A DNA stretch of 7,706 bases from an uncultured Clostridium sp. (GCA_946008205.1 CAMGAZ010000061.1:1-7706), one strand, 5' to 3'; shown: positions 1-7,100, counted from the stretch's first letter. A program made the numbers and translations. The notes: generated by a model from the letters alone, not told the origin.

Positions 1-1
1 G

Positions 2-1157
2 TCTGGAACTGGTACGACAGCGATGATTTCATCTGCATATGATGTAACTTCAATTACTCAAGGCGAATTGGTTAATATTGGGTTCTCTGTTTATGATCCA
101 GTTAATATGACGACCGAGGTTGAGCTTATTATACAACAGAATGATACAGTTTATTTTTCTACTACAAGAACGGTAGACAGAACTCGTCAGTTTTGGTCTG
201 TTAGAGACTATCCGGTTGGTGAAGTTACATTTACAATTAGATATGGCGCAATGAGTAAGTCACATATAATTAATGTAACTGAAAGTAGTGTAAACATTTC
301 TACTAAAGATACTGATTTGGAGTTTCAGCTAAAGGCGGCAGGAAGATCTAACTCAGATAATAATCGTGAAGTTTGGGTAAGCGGAGATGTAGTTACTACA
401 TTTGAAAACTTTAACTGGGATTCAACAGGATGGGTGCAGGATGAAAATGGAGATGTCGCATTGAGGTGCTCTGGAGATTCTAGAGCAACAATTAATTTTA
501 TGCCATTTAAATCCGACGCAAGACAGACAGGCCGCACAATAGAAATGGAATTCGCAATAAGAGATGATAATAATAGAAATGCGGATGCTATTAGTTGTTA
601 TAGTGGTGGTATTGGTTTTACAGTAACGGCTGATACCGCAAAATTGATGAGCGAACAGTCTGAAATTTCTTGTAATTATACAGACGAAGAAAAGGTGCAT
701 GTTGCATTTGTTATCGAACCACGTACTGAATATCGTCTTATGTCTGTTTATTTGAATGGTGTGCTGTCTGGAGCGAAACAATATCCAGAAAATGACAATA
801 TGCAGCAAACAACTACTACAAATATTACAGTCGGATCTCCGTATTGTTCTGTAGACTTGTATTTAATTAGGTCGTATAATACTGCACTCACAGAGGCAGA
901 AGCGAGAGACAATTATATTGCTGATATTACAGATGTTGGTGAAAAATTATCGGTAATTGCAGAAAATGATATATATGATATTTATGGAAATTTGAGTTTT
1001 TCGAAATTGAAGGATATGTTGCCTATTTTAGTTATTACGGGTGATTTACCGAAAGCAAAGGGCGATAAAAAGAATGTATTAACAACATTTACTCATCCTT
1101 TGTATCCTCAATTGAATTTTGAAGATACAGGAAAGATCGATGTTCAAGGCACGAGCT
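2..1157 (+). CDS. Phage tail/adhesin protein with CotH-like domain, exon 1 (5' partial)
   Basis: This is the N-terminal coding part of a large phage structural protein. The frame is open from the left edge (SGTGTTAMISS...), so the ATG at 23 is probably internal. Residues up to about 95 look like an Ig-like beta domain. About 95-315 resemble a LamG/concanavalin-like jelly roll (VYLNGVLSG, then an LIRSYNTALTEAEARDNY ending typical of LamG_3 modules). The last part, DMLPILVITGDLPKAKGDKK... to KIDVQGTS, is the start of a CotH-like kinase domain. Read without splicing, the frame adds a few intron codons and stops at TAG 1184-1186. Removing intron 1 gives VQGTS-SQWYIRKNYK, the expected continuation of CotH-type phage proteins. 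Domain calls rest on recognition of sequence style, not on a search. The gene probably acts at the virion tail in host attachment. Confidence 0.85.
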
Positions 1158-1545
1158 TGATTGAAAGTTTGTTAACTTTCAAATAGGCCATATGTATAGA
1201 AATATGCATATGAATCCCATTGAATTGCTGGAAATTCCTAAAGTCAATTATACCACAGCATAAGTTGTAAAATTAGGTGCGATGGTTACGAAAGTAGAAA
1301 AAAATAATTGAATGACATATGGTTAAACCCTAAGTGTTACATATAATGGATAATCAGCAGCCAAGCTTCCATATATTGACAACACAAAATTAATTTGTTA
1401 TAATATGGATGAAGGTTCAACGACTAATTGTAGACTACAAGCGATTGGTAGTCGAAGTGGTGGGCCCCGAAATGGGTGAAAATATAGTCTATGCTCTTTT
1501 GAAAAAAAGAGGCGCATTATGCGCGGCGAGGAGTAGCGTCTAAAA
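1158..1545 (+). ncRNA. Group I intron 1 catalytic core RNA
   Basis: All four classical conserved elements can be read. P is AATTGCTGGAAA (1223-1234), Q is AATCAGCAGCCAAG (1352-1365), R is GTTCAACGACTA (1415-1426) and S is GAAAATATAGTCT (1478-1490). P4 forms from GCUG 1227-1230 with CAGC 1355-1358. P7 forms from GACUA 1422-1426 with UAGUC 1485-1489. CCCATT 1216-1221 is the likely 5' strand of P3; its partner is either GGUGGG 1459-1464 or AATGGG 1471-1476. The hairpin GACTAC 1433-1438/GTAGTC 1448-1453 between P7 and P3' is placed like P7.1 of subgroup IA introns. A P9-type hairpin CTCTTTT-GAAA-AAAAGAG (1494-1511) has a GNRA tetraloop, and GCGCA-TTA-TGCGC (1512-1524) follows. Subgroup IA2 is my inference. 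Confidence 0.88.
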
Positions 1546-1585
1546 TATAATTGGTTTTTATAAAACAATATATGAGGTGATACAA

Positions 1586-2245
1586 GTGGGTAAATTAATA
1601 GACTTGGTTGGACAACACTTTGGAAGGCTTACAGTAATTAAACGAGCGGAAGATTATATATCTCCAAAGGGTATTCATAAAACTATGTGGGTATGTGAAT
1701 GTTCATGTAAGGATAAAAATATTATTATTACATCTGGAAACAGGTTAAAGCGTGGGGAGACTACTTCGTGTGGCTGTTATGCTAAGGAAAGTAGTATTGC
1801 AAAGAATACAAAACACGGAGATACAAACACTAGATTATATAACATTTGGAGCGAAATGAAAAAAAGATGCTACAATGAAAATGCACCGAAATATAAGAAT
1901 TATGGTGGACGTAGGATTACTGTATGTGAAGAATGGTTAGATGATTTTGTTAATTTCAAGAAGTGGGCAATGGAGAATGGCTATTCCGATGATCTTACTA
2001 TAGACAGAATAAACAATAATGGAAATTATGAGCCTTCAAATTGCAGATGGGCAACAATTGAAGAACAGAACAACAATCGTCGTAGTAATAAAATGATAAC
2101 GTTTTCAGGTGAAACTCATAATTTAAAATATTGGTGTGAGACGTTATCTTTACCGTACAGTCCGATTGAACTTAGACTTGCTCGTGGATGGTCTGTAGAA
2201 GATGCGTTTACGATACCAATAAGAAAAACCAATTATAATCGCTAA
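1586..2245 (+). CDS. HNH homing endonuclease encoded in intron 1
   Basis: This is a 219-residue intron endonuclease that would cut intronless copies of the tail gene near the insertion site and so spread the intron. I chose GTG 1586 because GAGGTGAT (1574-1581) lies just upstream at proper spacing. The earlier in-frame GTG 1577 overlaps that ribosome site. The N-terminal part (GQHFGRLTVIKR) and a cysteine cluster, C37-x-C39-x-C41 with C62-G-C64, suggest a small zinc knuckle. The middle carries the HNH/His-Me finger signature of this phage family (YGGRRITVCEEW at about 106-117, then TIDRINNNGNYEPSNCRWAT at about 138-157). The C-terminus (ITFSGETHNLKYWC...RGWSVEDAF) is an HTH-like module common in these enzymes. 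It lies downstream of the intron core and ends 9 nt before the 3' splice site. Confidence 0.9.
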   Translation: MGKLIDLVGQHFGRLTVIKRAEDYISPKGIHKTMWVCECSCKDKNIIITSGNRLKRGETTSCGCYAKESSIAKNTKHGDTNTRLYNIWSEMKKRCYNENAPKYKNYGGRRITVCEEWLDDFVNFKKWAMENGYSDDLTIDRINNNGNYEPSNCRWATIEEQNNNRRSNKMITFSGETHNLKYWCETLSLPYSPIELRLARGWSVEDAFTIPIRKTNYNR

Positions 2246-2254
2246 ATATAACAG

Positions 2255-2532
2255 CACAATGGTACATTCGTAAAAACTATAAAATTAAATATAAACAAGA
2301 ACATCAACATGCCGTAGACCAACTACCATCAAATGTATTCACATGGAAAGCTGATTACGCAGAATCGACATCAACACATAACACCGGTAGTGCAAACTAC
2401 GTACATACTCTTTATGGAGACGTAAAGTCGCCTCCTCAAGAGACAAATAATAAAATAAGGACAACTGTTTATGGATATCCCGCATTGATTTTCCATAAGG
2501 CAGATAGTGCTTCTGAACCAGAATTTATCGGT
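2255..2532 (+). CDS. Phage tail/adhesin protein with CotH-like domain, exon 2
   Basis: This 278-nt internal exon has no start or stop of its own. It supplies two bases of a split Ser codon and 92 codons. The product begins SQWYIRKNYKIKYK and contains FTWKADYAESTSTHNTGSAN, then KIRTTVYGYPALIFHKAD and EPEFIG. These are hallmark segments of CotH-like kinase domains in phage and spore-coat proteins: a nucleotide/substrate-side lysine region, the K-A-D-Y...H-N-T-G motif, and the strand before the next lobe. It joins exon 1 in phase 1 at intron 1. It ends on a complete codon, GGT 2530-2532, at intron 2. Gene finders are likely to miss it or to fuse it to the GIY-YIG gene, because its frame runs open into the intron. 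Confidence 0.85.
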
Positions 2533-2640
2533 AGACATATTTGCCGATGTAAAACTCTCACTAATATACGGCGAAACCTGTGCGGACAGCAACGCCTTGG
2601 AAGGATAAGCAACAATACAAAATTAATTGGAATTGGAGGT
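2533..2640 (+). ncRNA. Group I intron 2 core RNA, 5' part
   Basis: This holds the internal guide sequence (2537-2548), a likely P3 5' strand CTCTC (2555-2559), P4 GGCG 2570-2573 with CGCC 2593-2596, and an enclosed hairpin CTGT-GCGG-ACAG (2578-2589) that fits P5. The end of this stretch overlaps GGAGGT (2635-2640), the ribosome site of the endonuclease gene. Helix names are inferred from order. Confidence 0.75.
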
Positions 2641-2646
2641 GATATT

Positions 2647-3378
2647 GTGGAGAGCCTAATTAATCATTGGATAATTTATATGTACACTTTTCCTAATGGG
2701 AAAAGATATATTGGGAAAACAAAACGTGCATTATCTGAACGGCAAGGAAATAATTTTTCTGGATACGAAAGATGCACTGTTTTATGGAGGGCAATACAGA
2801 AGTATGGAATTAATAATATACAACAGAAGATATTATTTGAAGATGATATGCCAAATGAGTATGCTTCAAGACTTGAACAAATTTGTATTTTGTTGTTTAA
2901 ATCTAATTGTAATAAATTTCGGTCACCCAAATTTGGATATAATTTGACTGATGGAGGAGATGGAGTAAACGGATGGTGTCCGGATGGGGCGCGACTCTCT
3001 GCTTTAAGAGAGCAGATGAAAGAATTCCATGAAATGCGCAAAGGCAGTCATCACTCAGAAGAGGCAAGAAGAAAAATGAGCGAAGCAAAAAAAGGGAAAA
3101 AGAAAGGACCATTGCCTGACAGCGTAAAGAGAAAAATTAGTATTGCTAATAGTAGAGAGAATATGAGTGAAGAAACTCATATCAGACGAAGCGATTCTAA
3201 GAAAAAGAAAATTATAGCAATACATCGCGAGACAAAAGAAGAGTTAATTTTTAACAGTGGAGAAGATGTTGCAGAGTTTTTCAATGTTGCTTCTTCTACT
3301 GTAACTAGATGGTGTAAGAAATTAAGAGTTCCATCAGTTAATTATGATTTTGATTATTTATCCGCCAACAACGACTGA
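2647..3378 (+). CDS. GIY-YIG homing endonuclease with NUMOD3 and NUMOD1-like modules
   Basis: This is a 243-residue intron endonuclease from GTG 2647, chosen for GGAGGT (2635-2640) at 6-nt spacing. The longer open frame from ATG 2485 starts inside exon 2 and is not needed. The GIY-YIG nuclease core reads I10-Y11 then Y21-I22-G23, with R32 as the likely catalytic arginine and E77 (RLEQICI) as the metal-binding glutamate. GYNLTDGGDG closes the domain. HHSEEARRKMSEAKKGKKKG is a NUMOD3 module, with a second weaker copy around LPDSVKRKISIANS. The C-terminal KKIIAIHRETKEELIF plus DVAEFFNVASSTVTRW is a NUMOD1/IENR1-like helix-turn-helix for target recognition. The first GIY element is IIY here, a tolerated variation. 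It should cut the intronless exon 2-exon 3 junction. Confidence 0.92.
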   Translation: MESLINHWIIYMYTFPNGKRYIGKTKRALSERQGNNFSGYERCTVLWRAIQKYGINNIQQKILFEDDMPNEYASRLEQICILLFKSNCNKFRSPKFGYNLTDGGDGVNGWCPDGARLSALREQMKEFHEMRKGSHHSEEARRKMSEAKKGKKKGPLPDSVKRKISIANSRENMSEETHIRRSDSKKKKIIAIHRETKEELIFNSGEDVAEFFNVASSTVTRWCKKLRVPSVNYDFDYLSANND

Positions 3379-3529
3379 ATGTGAGAGGCTATATTAATAT
3401 AGTATACAACAGTCTGAACACGAACAACACCGCTTTAATGAAGTTCGTGAGGAGAGCTCAGTGGTATCCAGACCGCTTGAAGAAGAAGCTTTCCCGCCTA
3501 TAAAATAGGTCATAAAAGTAACAGATTTG
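3379..3529 (+). ncRNA. Group I intron 2 core RNA, 3' part
   Basis: P7 forms from GUCUG (3412-3416) and CAGAC (3469-3473). Between them lies a 7-bp hairpin CACGAAC (3419-3425)/GTTCGTG (3443-3449), placed like P7.1, and GAGAG (3452-3456), which pairs with the 5' CTCTC (2555-2559) as P3. Downstream are a P9-like hairpin GCTT/AAGC (3475-3489) and CCTAT-AAA-ATAGG (3497-3509). The terminal guanosine is G3529. I could not assign P8 with confidence. Confidence 0.78.
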
Positions 3530-6190
3530 AAATATAACGCGAATTTTGACAAGGGCTCTCTTACTGTATATGGTTTTACAGAAGACTATCCATTAGTTGA
3601 ATCTTGGGAGTTCCTAAATAATACCTCGGATGCTTGTCTGTTCCATGGACCAGTTCCAGATGACTGGACAGAGGATTTTGAAGCAAGATATCCAGATGAA
3701 TACAACGACATAAGCGCTTTTAAAGTTATGCATGATTGGGTTGTTTCAACTTGGCAGGACGGTGCAACTGGATCTGCACTTGGTGTAACATATGCCGGTA
3801 CTGATGGAAAAACATATACTACAGATACTGCAGAATATAGACTTGCAAAGTTCAAAAAAGAATTTACTGAACATTTTGATTTTGGTTTTAGTTTACTTTA
3901 TTATGTATATACTTTCGTAATGCTAATGGTTGACCAGAGAGCTAAGAATATGTTCTTGACTAGCTGGGATAAAGTACATTATCAACCTTGGTTTTATGAC
4001 AACGATACTATTTTAGGTATTAATAACGAAGGCGTTTTAGTCTTTGATCCGTTCTGTGAGGATACAGACAAACTTGGTACGGCAAATGTATTTAACGGTG
4101 CCACTAGTACTTTGTGGACAAATTTTAGAGAAGCATTCCCAAATGAAATCAAAGAATTATATCAAGAATTAAGAAGCAGTGGAAAATTATCTTATGACAA
4201 AATTATCGAATACTTCGTGACACGTCAGAGCGACAAATGGTGTATTAGTATTTATAATGAAGACTCTGATTATAAGTATATAAGTATGCTACGCTCAGAC
4301 AATGATGCAACAAACCTATATCAAATACGTGGTACTGGGGAAGAACACTTAAAATATTTCGTTAAGAATCGTTTAATGTATTGTGATAGCAAATGGTATG
4401 GCGCAGATTATGCGGATGATTATATGAGTTTGCGTATTTATACTCCATCTGGAGATCTAGCTGTACCTGCAAATGCAAATATTACAGTTACTCCGTTCTC
4501 TGATATTTATGCAGGTGTAATGTATCGTGCGAATGGTGTTTTGAAACAACAAAGGGCTAAGGCAAATACTCCAATCACATTTATTGCGCCGAGCGAAACA
4601 TTTAATGATACTGAAACAGCCGTATACGGCGCATCAGAAATGTCATCTATTGGTGATTTGTCTCCGCTTTATTGTGGCACAGTAAATGTAAGTAAAGCAA
4701 GTAAGCTTACTGAATTAATTATTGGTTCTGGGGTTTTTGGATATTCAAATCCAAACCTAAGAGAGCTTGCAGTTGGTTCAAATAAATTATTGAAGAAAAT
4801 AGATATTAGAAATTGCCCGAATTATACATCGTCATTGCAAATATCTAACTGCCCAAATATTCAGGAAATATATGCAACTGGTTCTGGAATTACTGGGCTA
4901 GAGCTACCAAAATCTGGATATTTAAAAAAAGTACACCTGCCAGGCACTTTAACAAACTTAACAATTACAAATCAGCAATATATCCAAGAATTTACTCTAG
5001 AAGGCTACGACAATTTAACAACTCTTCGTATTGAAGATGCTGTTAATATTCCAGTTGAAGATATTATGCTACACGCGCCAAATCTGAATCGTATTCGCTT
5101 ACTTGATGTTTCATGGGAGGCAGAGTCGGGAGCTGCATTAAAACAAACTATTGAAAAATTTAAATCATGCCTTGGTCTCGACGCATCAGGAAATAACACA
5201 GATAAAGCGGTAGTTACTGGACGTGTTAAAGTTGCTGAGTCAGTATCACTTGATGTTCTTAGCGACATTTATGATAATTTCCCGGATCTCGTTGTTGACG
5301 ACGGCAGGTCGGAAATCTATATCATCAACTACAAAGACTGGGACGGCACAATCCTATATTCTACCAGACTAGCTGAAGGTGCAAACGCTATTGATCCAGT
5401 TACAGAAGGATTTATAAGCACACCAACAAGACCATCTACAGAAAACTACAAGTATCTATTTAAAGGATGGAGCACGCTTCCTACAAATGTAAACAAGAAC
5501 TATGTAATTACCGCGCAATATTATACTCAGTATGCTATCAAATTCTGTGTCGATAACACAATTGTATACACCCAATATGTAAACGCTGGAGAAGCAGCCA
5601 TCGATCCGGTAGAAAGTGGCGTAATTGACGCTCCAACAAAAGCCGGAACAGACGATTTACATTATGTTTTCTCTGGTTGGGACAACTTGCCAATAAATGT
5701 ACAAGCAACTACAAGTGTATATGCTCAATTTGCAAACGTATATCCTGTTCGTTATTATAACGATTCAGATATGGCAACGCTAGTTTATACTCAATGGATT
5801 GTCGAAGGCGAGGATGCTATTGATCCTATTGAAAACGGAGATATTGAAGCTCCAACAAAATCTGGAACAGAAGATATGTATTATACATTCTTAAAATGGA
5901 ACAACCTACCAACTAATATTACTGCAATTACAGAAGTTTATGCAGAATATACATCTACGTGGGCAGTAAGATTCTATAATGATGGTATCGTGGTTAATAC
6001 TCAATGGATACAAAATGGAGGGTTTGCTGTCGATCCGGTAGAGGCTGGTTATATAGAAACGCCCACTAGAATAAGCACCGCACAGTATAATTACACTTTT
6101 ACTGGATGGGAAGGTGATTATACAAATATCACTGCAGCTACTGTAGTTAATGCTTTATATAGCTCTAATGTTAGAAAATATAATTTTTAA
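3530..6190 (+). CDS. Phage tail/adhesin protein with CotH kinase, LRR and InlB-like repeats, exon 3
   Basis: This is the main C-terminal coding part, 886 codons, beginning KYNANFDKG right after intron 2. The TTG at 3527-3529 that looks like a start is the intron end and has no ribosome site. The CotH-like kinase core carries VDQRAKN (Asp codon 3932, Asn five codons later) and WFYDNDTILGI, matching the catalytic D...N and metal-binding DxD of CotH kinases. About 4690-5110 is leucine-rich (LTELIIGSG, LRELAVGSNKLLKKIDIRNC, LNRIRLL). About 5315-6175 holds four InlB/Flg_new-like repeats. The frame stops at TAA 6188, inside a fifth repeat. The product is probably a virion surface protein binding or modifying the host envelope. 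The domain order is seen directly; kinase activity is inferred from retained residues. Confidence 0.88.
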   Translation, partial: KYNANFDKGSLTVYGFTEDYPLVESWEFLNNTSDACLFHGPVPDDWTEDFEARYPDEYNDISAFKVMHDWVVSTWQDGATGSALGVTYAGTDGKTYTTDTAEYRLAKFKKEFTEHFDFGFSLLYYVYTFVMLMVDQRAKNMFLTSWDKVHYQPWFYDNDTILGINNEGVLVFDPFCEDTDKLGTANVFNGATSTLWTNFREAFPNEIKELYQELRSSGKLSYDKIIEYFVTRQSDKWCISIYNEDSDYKYISMLRSDNDATNLYQIRGTGEEHLKYFVKNRLMYCDSKWYGADYADDYMSLRIYTPSGDLAVPANANITVTPFSDIYAGVMYRANGVLKQQRAKANTPITFIAPSETFNDTETAVYGASEMSSIGDLSPLYCGTVNVSKASKLTELIIGSGVFGYSNPNLRELAVGSNKLLKKIDIRNCPNYTSSLQISNCPNIQEIYATGSGITGLELPKSGYLKKVHLPGTLTNLTITNQQYIQEFTLEGYDNLTTLRIEDAVNIPVEDIMLHAPNLNRIRLLDVSWEAESGAALKQTIEKFKSCLGLDASGNNTDKAVVTGRVKVAESVSLDVLSDIYDNFPDLVVDDGRSEIYIINYKDWDGTILYSTRLAEGANAIDPVTEGFISTPTRPSTENYKYLFKGWSTLPTNVNKNYVITAQYYTQYAIKFCVDNTIVYTQYVNAGEAAIDPVESGVIDAPTKAGTDDLHYVFSGWDNLPINVQATTSVYAQFANVYPVRYYNDSDMATLVYTQWIVEGEDAIDPIENGDIEAPTKSGTEDMYYTFLKWNNLPTNITAITEVYAEYTSTWAVRFYNDGIVVNTQWIQNGGFAVDPVEAGYIETPTRISTAQYNYTFTGWEGDYTNITAATVVNALYSSNVRKYNF
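5318..6178 (+). repeat. Four InlB/Flg_new-like beta repeats within exon 3
   Basis: Repeat units start at about 5318, 5531, 5741 and 5960, spaced 71, 70 and 73 codons apart. A fifth starts in register at 6179. Each unit has an (I/V)(K/R)(F/Y)(Y/C) strand, an (A/V)(I/V)DP(V/I) turn, a PT(K/R) segment, a (F/L)xxW motif (FKGW, FSGW, FLKW, FTGW) and a closing beta strand ending AQY, AQF or AEY. Copies are diverged, so they were not recently amplified. Such repeats usually serve as spacers in surface adhesins. Confidence 0.85.
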
Positions 6191-6271
6191 TACTATAATG
6201 AATAAACTCTACTTCTAACCGTAGAGAAATAATTATATGGTAGTAGCGCAACTTACACTGGAGAAACACCA
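6179..6271 (+). pseudogene. Fifth beta repeat broken by three in-frame TAA codons
   Basis: The tail-gene frame continues here as YNF-stop-YYNE-stop-TLLLTVEK-stop-LYGSSATYTGETP. The stops are at 6188-6190, 6203-6205 and 6230-6232. The peptide between the stops keeps the repeat pattern of the four preceding units, at the same period and in the same frame. The stop positions fall in columns where other repeats have K/R, N/G and N/Q. The region therefore looks like former coding sequence linking the upstream protein to the DUF6273-like cistron, not like an intergenic spacer. It could be decay, a natural split, or a sequence or assembly artefact. Confidence 0.65.
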
Positions 6272-7057
6272 GTGAAGACAGGCGTAGATAATCCTGAAGA
6301 ATATGAGTTTAAGCGTTTTAATCCAGAGCCAATAAATATTACAGGAGAAACAAGATGTTATGCGTTGTTTAAGTTTACTGGATATATTAAAGATTCTTGG
6401 ACCACAATCGGAGAGAATGTAGCAAACGGCACTGCAACCAGTGTGTATCAAATAGGCGGAAGAAAAGAGATACCGATTACTCTTTCTGATGGCACTACAA
6501 CTACTGCAGACGTAGAGCTTGTTGCGTTTAATCATGATGATTTAGCGGATGGCTCTGGTAAGGCAACTCTTACATTCTTTTGTAAAGATCTACCTAATAT
6601 TCTAAAAAGTATGAATAGTTCAAGTGCTGCCGAAGGTGGTTGGGAAAGTAGCAAAATGCGTACATTTATAAATGGCGAGTTACTTAACGCATTCCCAGAT
6701 GAATTAAAAGCTATAATTAAACCTGTTTATAAAATTTCTGATGGTGGAGCAACAAATAAAGCGCTGGTTACTACTACAGATAGTTGTTGGCTTGCGTCTT
6801 ACGACGAGGTTGGATTTGTTCCTGGAAGCAATAATTTGTATGGACAGGGACAACTTTACTCTTCTATATTCTCTAGCGACAAGGAAAGCCGTAAAAAGTA
6901 TATAGTAGATGACACTGAAACAGGTGGCTGGTGGTTACGTTCTACATACTATACAACATCTAATAGCACTATGTTTTGGCGTGTTCAAAAGAGTGGTGCT
7001 TCTTATGGTGATATTAAAACTGGTTTATTTTATGTTGCGTTTGGTTTTTGTATATAA
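6272..7057 (+). CDS. Adhesin tip protein with DUF6273-like C-terminal domain
   Basis: This is a 261-residue frame from GTG 6272, with GGAG (6260-6263) 8 nt upstream. The frame itself is open from 6233 and was probably once joined to the upstream adhesin. The first 35 residues finish a beta repeat (YEFKRFNPEPINITGETRCY). The rest matches the DUF6273 layout: WTTIGENVANGTA, IPITLSDGT, FNHDDLADGSGKA, GGWESSKMRTFINGELLNAFP, CWLASYDEVG, then GGWWLRS (about 218-224) and the final VAFGFCI. This domain has a C-type-lectin-like look and is found at the ends of tail proteins of gut Firmicutes phages. The role is likely receptor binding. If the GTG start is weak in practice, the product would depend on readthrough or coupling. 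Confidence 0.78.
   Translation: MKTGVDNPEEYEFKRFNPEPINITGETRCYALFKFTGYIKDSWTTIGENVANGTATSVYQIGGRKEIPITLSDGTTTTADVELVAFNHDDLADGSGKATLTFFCKDLPNILKSMNSSSAAEGGWESSKMRTFINGELLNAFPDELKAIIKPVYKISDGGATNKALVTTTDSCWLASYDEVGFVPGSNNLYGQGQLYSSIFSSDKESRKKYIVDDTETGGWWLRSTYYTTSNSTMFWRVQKSGASYGDIKTGLFYVAFGFCI
6944..7057 (+). other. Candidate diversity-generating variable region
   Basis: The last 37 codons, between the conserved WWLRS and VAFGFCI segments, occupy the position of variable regions in retroelement-diversified DUF6273/CLec proteins. Residues expected to be Pro after WWLRS and Gly before VAFGFCI are Thr and Tyr here. No reverse transcriptase, Avd or template repeat is in this window, so this is positional inference only. 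Confidence 0.35.
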
Positions 7058-7100
7058 TATATGTTCACCTATATAGGAATAAAAGGATATTTTATATATA

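Larger units (their letters stand above)
1158..2254 (+). mobile_element. Group I intron 1 with HNH homing endonuclease
   Basis: This 1097-nt self-splicing intron interrupts the CotH-domain coding sequence. The 5' exon ends in U1157 and the intron ends in G2254, as group I chemistry requires. Joining the exons rebuilds codon T+CA (Ser) and the motif VQGTSSQWY. P1 can be drawn as exon GCU 1155-1157 with GGC 1186-1188 (U1157 on G1186). It continues through UGAUU/AAAUA, with one A-A mismatch, into GAAAGUU 1163-1169 with AACUUUC 1174-1180. The catalytic core lies upstream of the endonuclease gene, which sits near the 3' end. No strong P10 with the 3' exon was found, so the junction rests on protein continuity, P1 and the U/G rule. 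Confidence 0.88.
2533..3529 (+). mobile_element. Group I intron 2 with GIY-YIG homing endonuclease
   Basis: This 997-nt phase-0 intron has junctions fixed by base pairing. The 5' exon end AUCGGU (2527-2532) pairs with GCCGAU (2543-2548), with the expected U-G wobble at the splice site. The adjoining AUAUUU (2537-2542) is the exact complement of the 3' exon start AAAUAU (3530-3535). One guide therefore holds both exons (P1 and P10). The intron ends in G3529. Splicing gives EFIG-KYNANFDKG, the expected CotH-domain continuation. The endonuclease gene sits inside the core, between the P4-P6 side and P7. The intron is unrelated in layout to intron 1, whose endonuclease lies after the core. Confidence 0.92.

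Noticed and set aside
422..808. Minus-strand frames across exons and endonuclease genes as additional genes
   Set aside because: They are low-complexity shadows of well-recognised plus-strand domains with no ribosome sites.
1577..1579. GTG 1577 as the HNH start
   Set aside because: It overlaps the GAGGTGAT ribosome site that serves GTG 1586 at good spacing, and the family N-terminus begins at MGKL.
2485..2487. ATG 2485 as the GIY-YIG start
   Set aside because: It lies inside exon 2 coding sequence (ALIFHKAD). GTG 2647 has GGAGGT at 6 nt and gives a standard GIY-YIG N-terminus.
3527..3529. TTG as the start codon of a separate large gene
   Set aside because: There is no ribosome site, TTG is the last three bases of intron 2, and the protein starts in the middle of a CotH domain that exon 2 completes.
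1158..3529. Group II introns or inteins as explanation for the split gene
   Set aside because: No reverse transcriptase/maturase or domain V-like ending is present and the boundaries are not GUGYG...AY. The inserts contain stops, which excludes inteins.
6182..6232. A third intron or a translational bypass element between the adhesin and the DUF6273-like gene
   Set aside because: It is far too short for a group I intron and has no core elements. The bases between the stops still encode the expected repeat residues, so this is not an insertion.
7068..7077. CCTATATAGG as a regulatory operator or attachment core
   Set aside because: A single 10-bp AT-rich palindrome in AT-rich DNA can arise by chance, and no second copy was seen.
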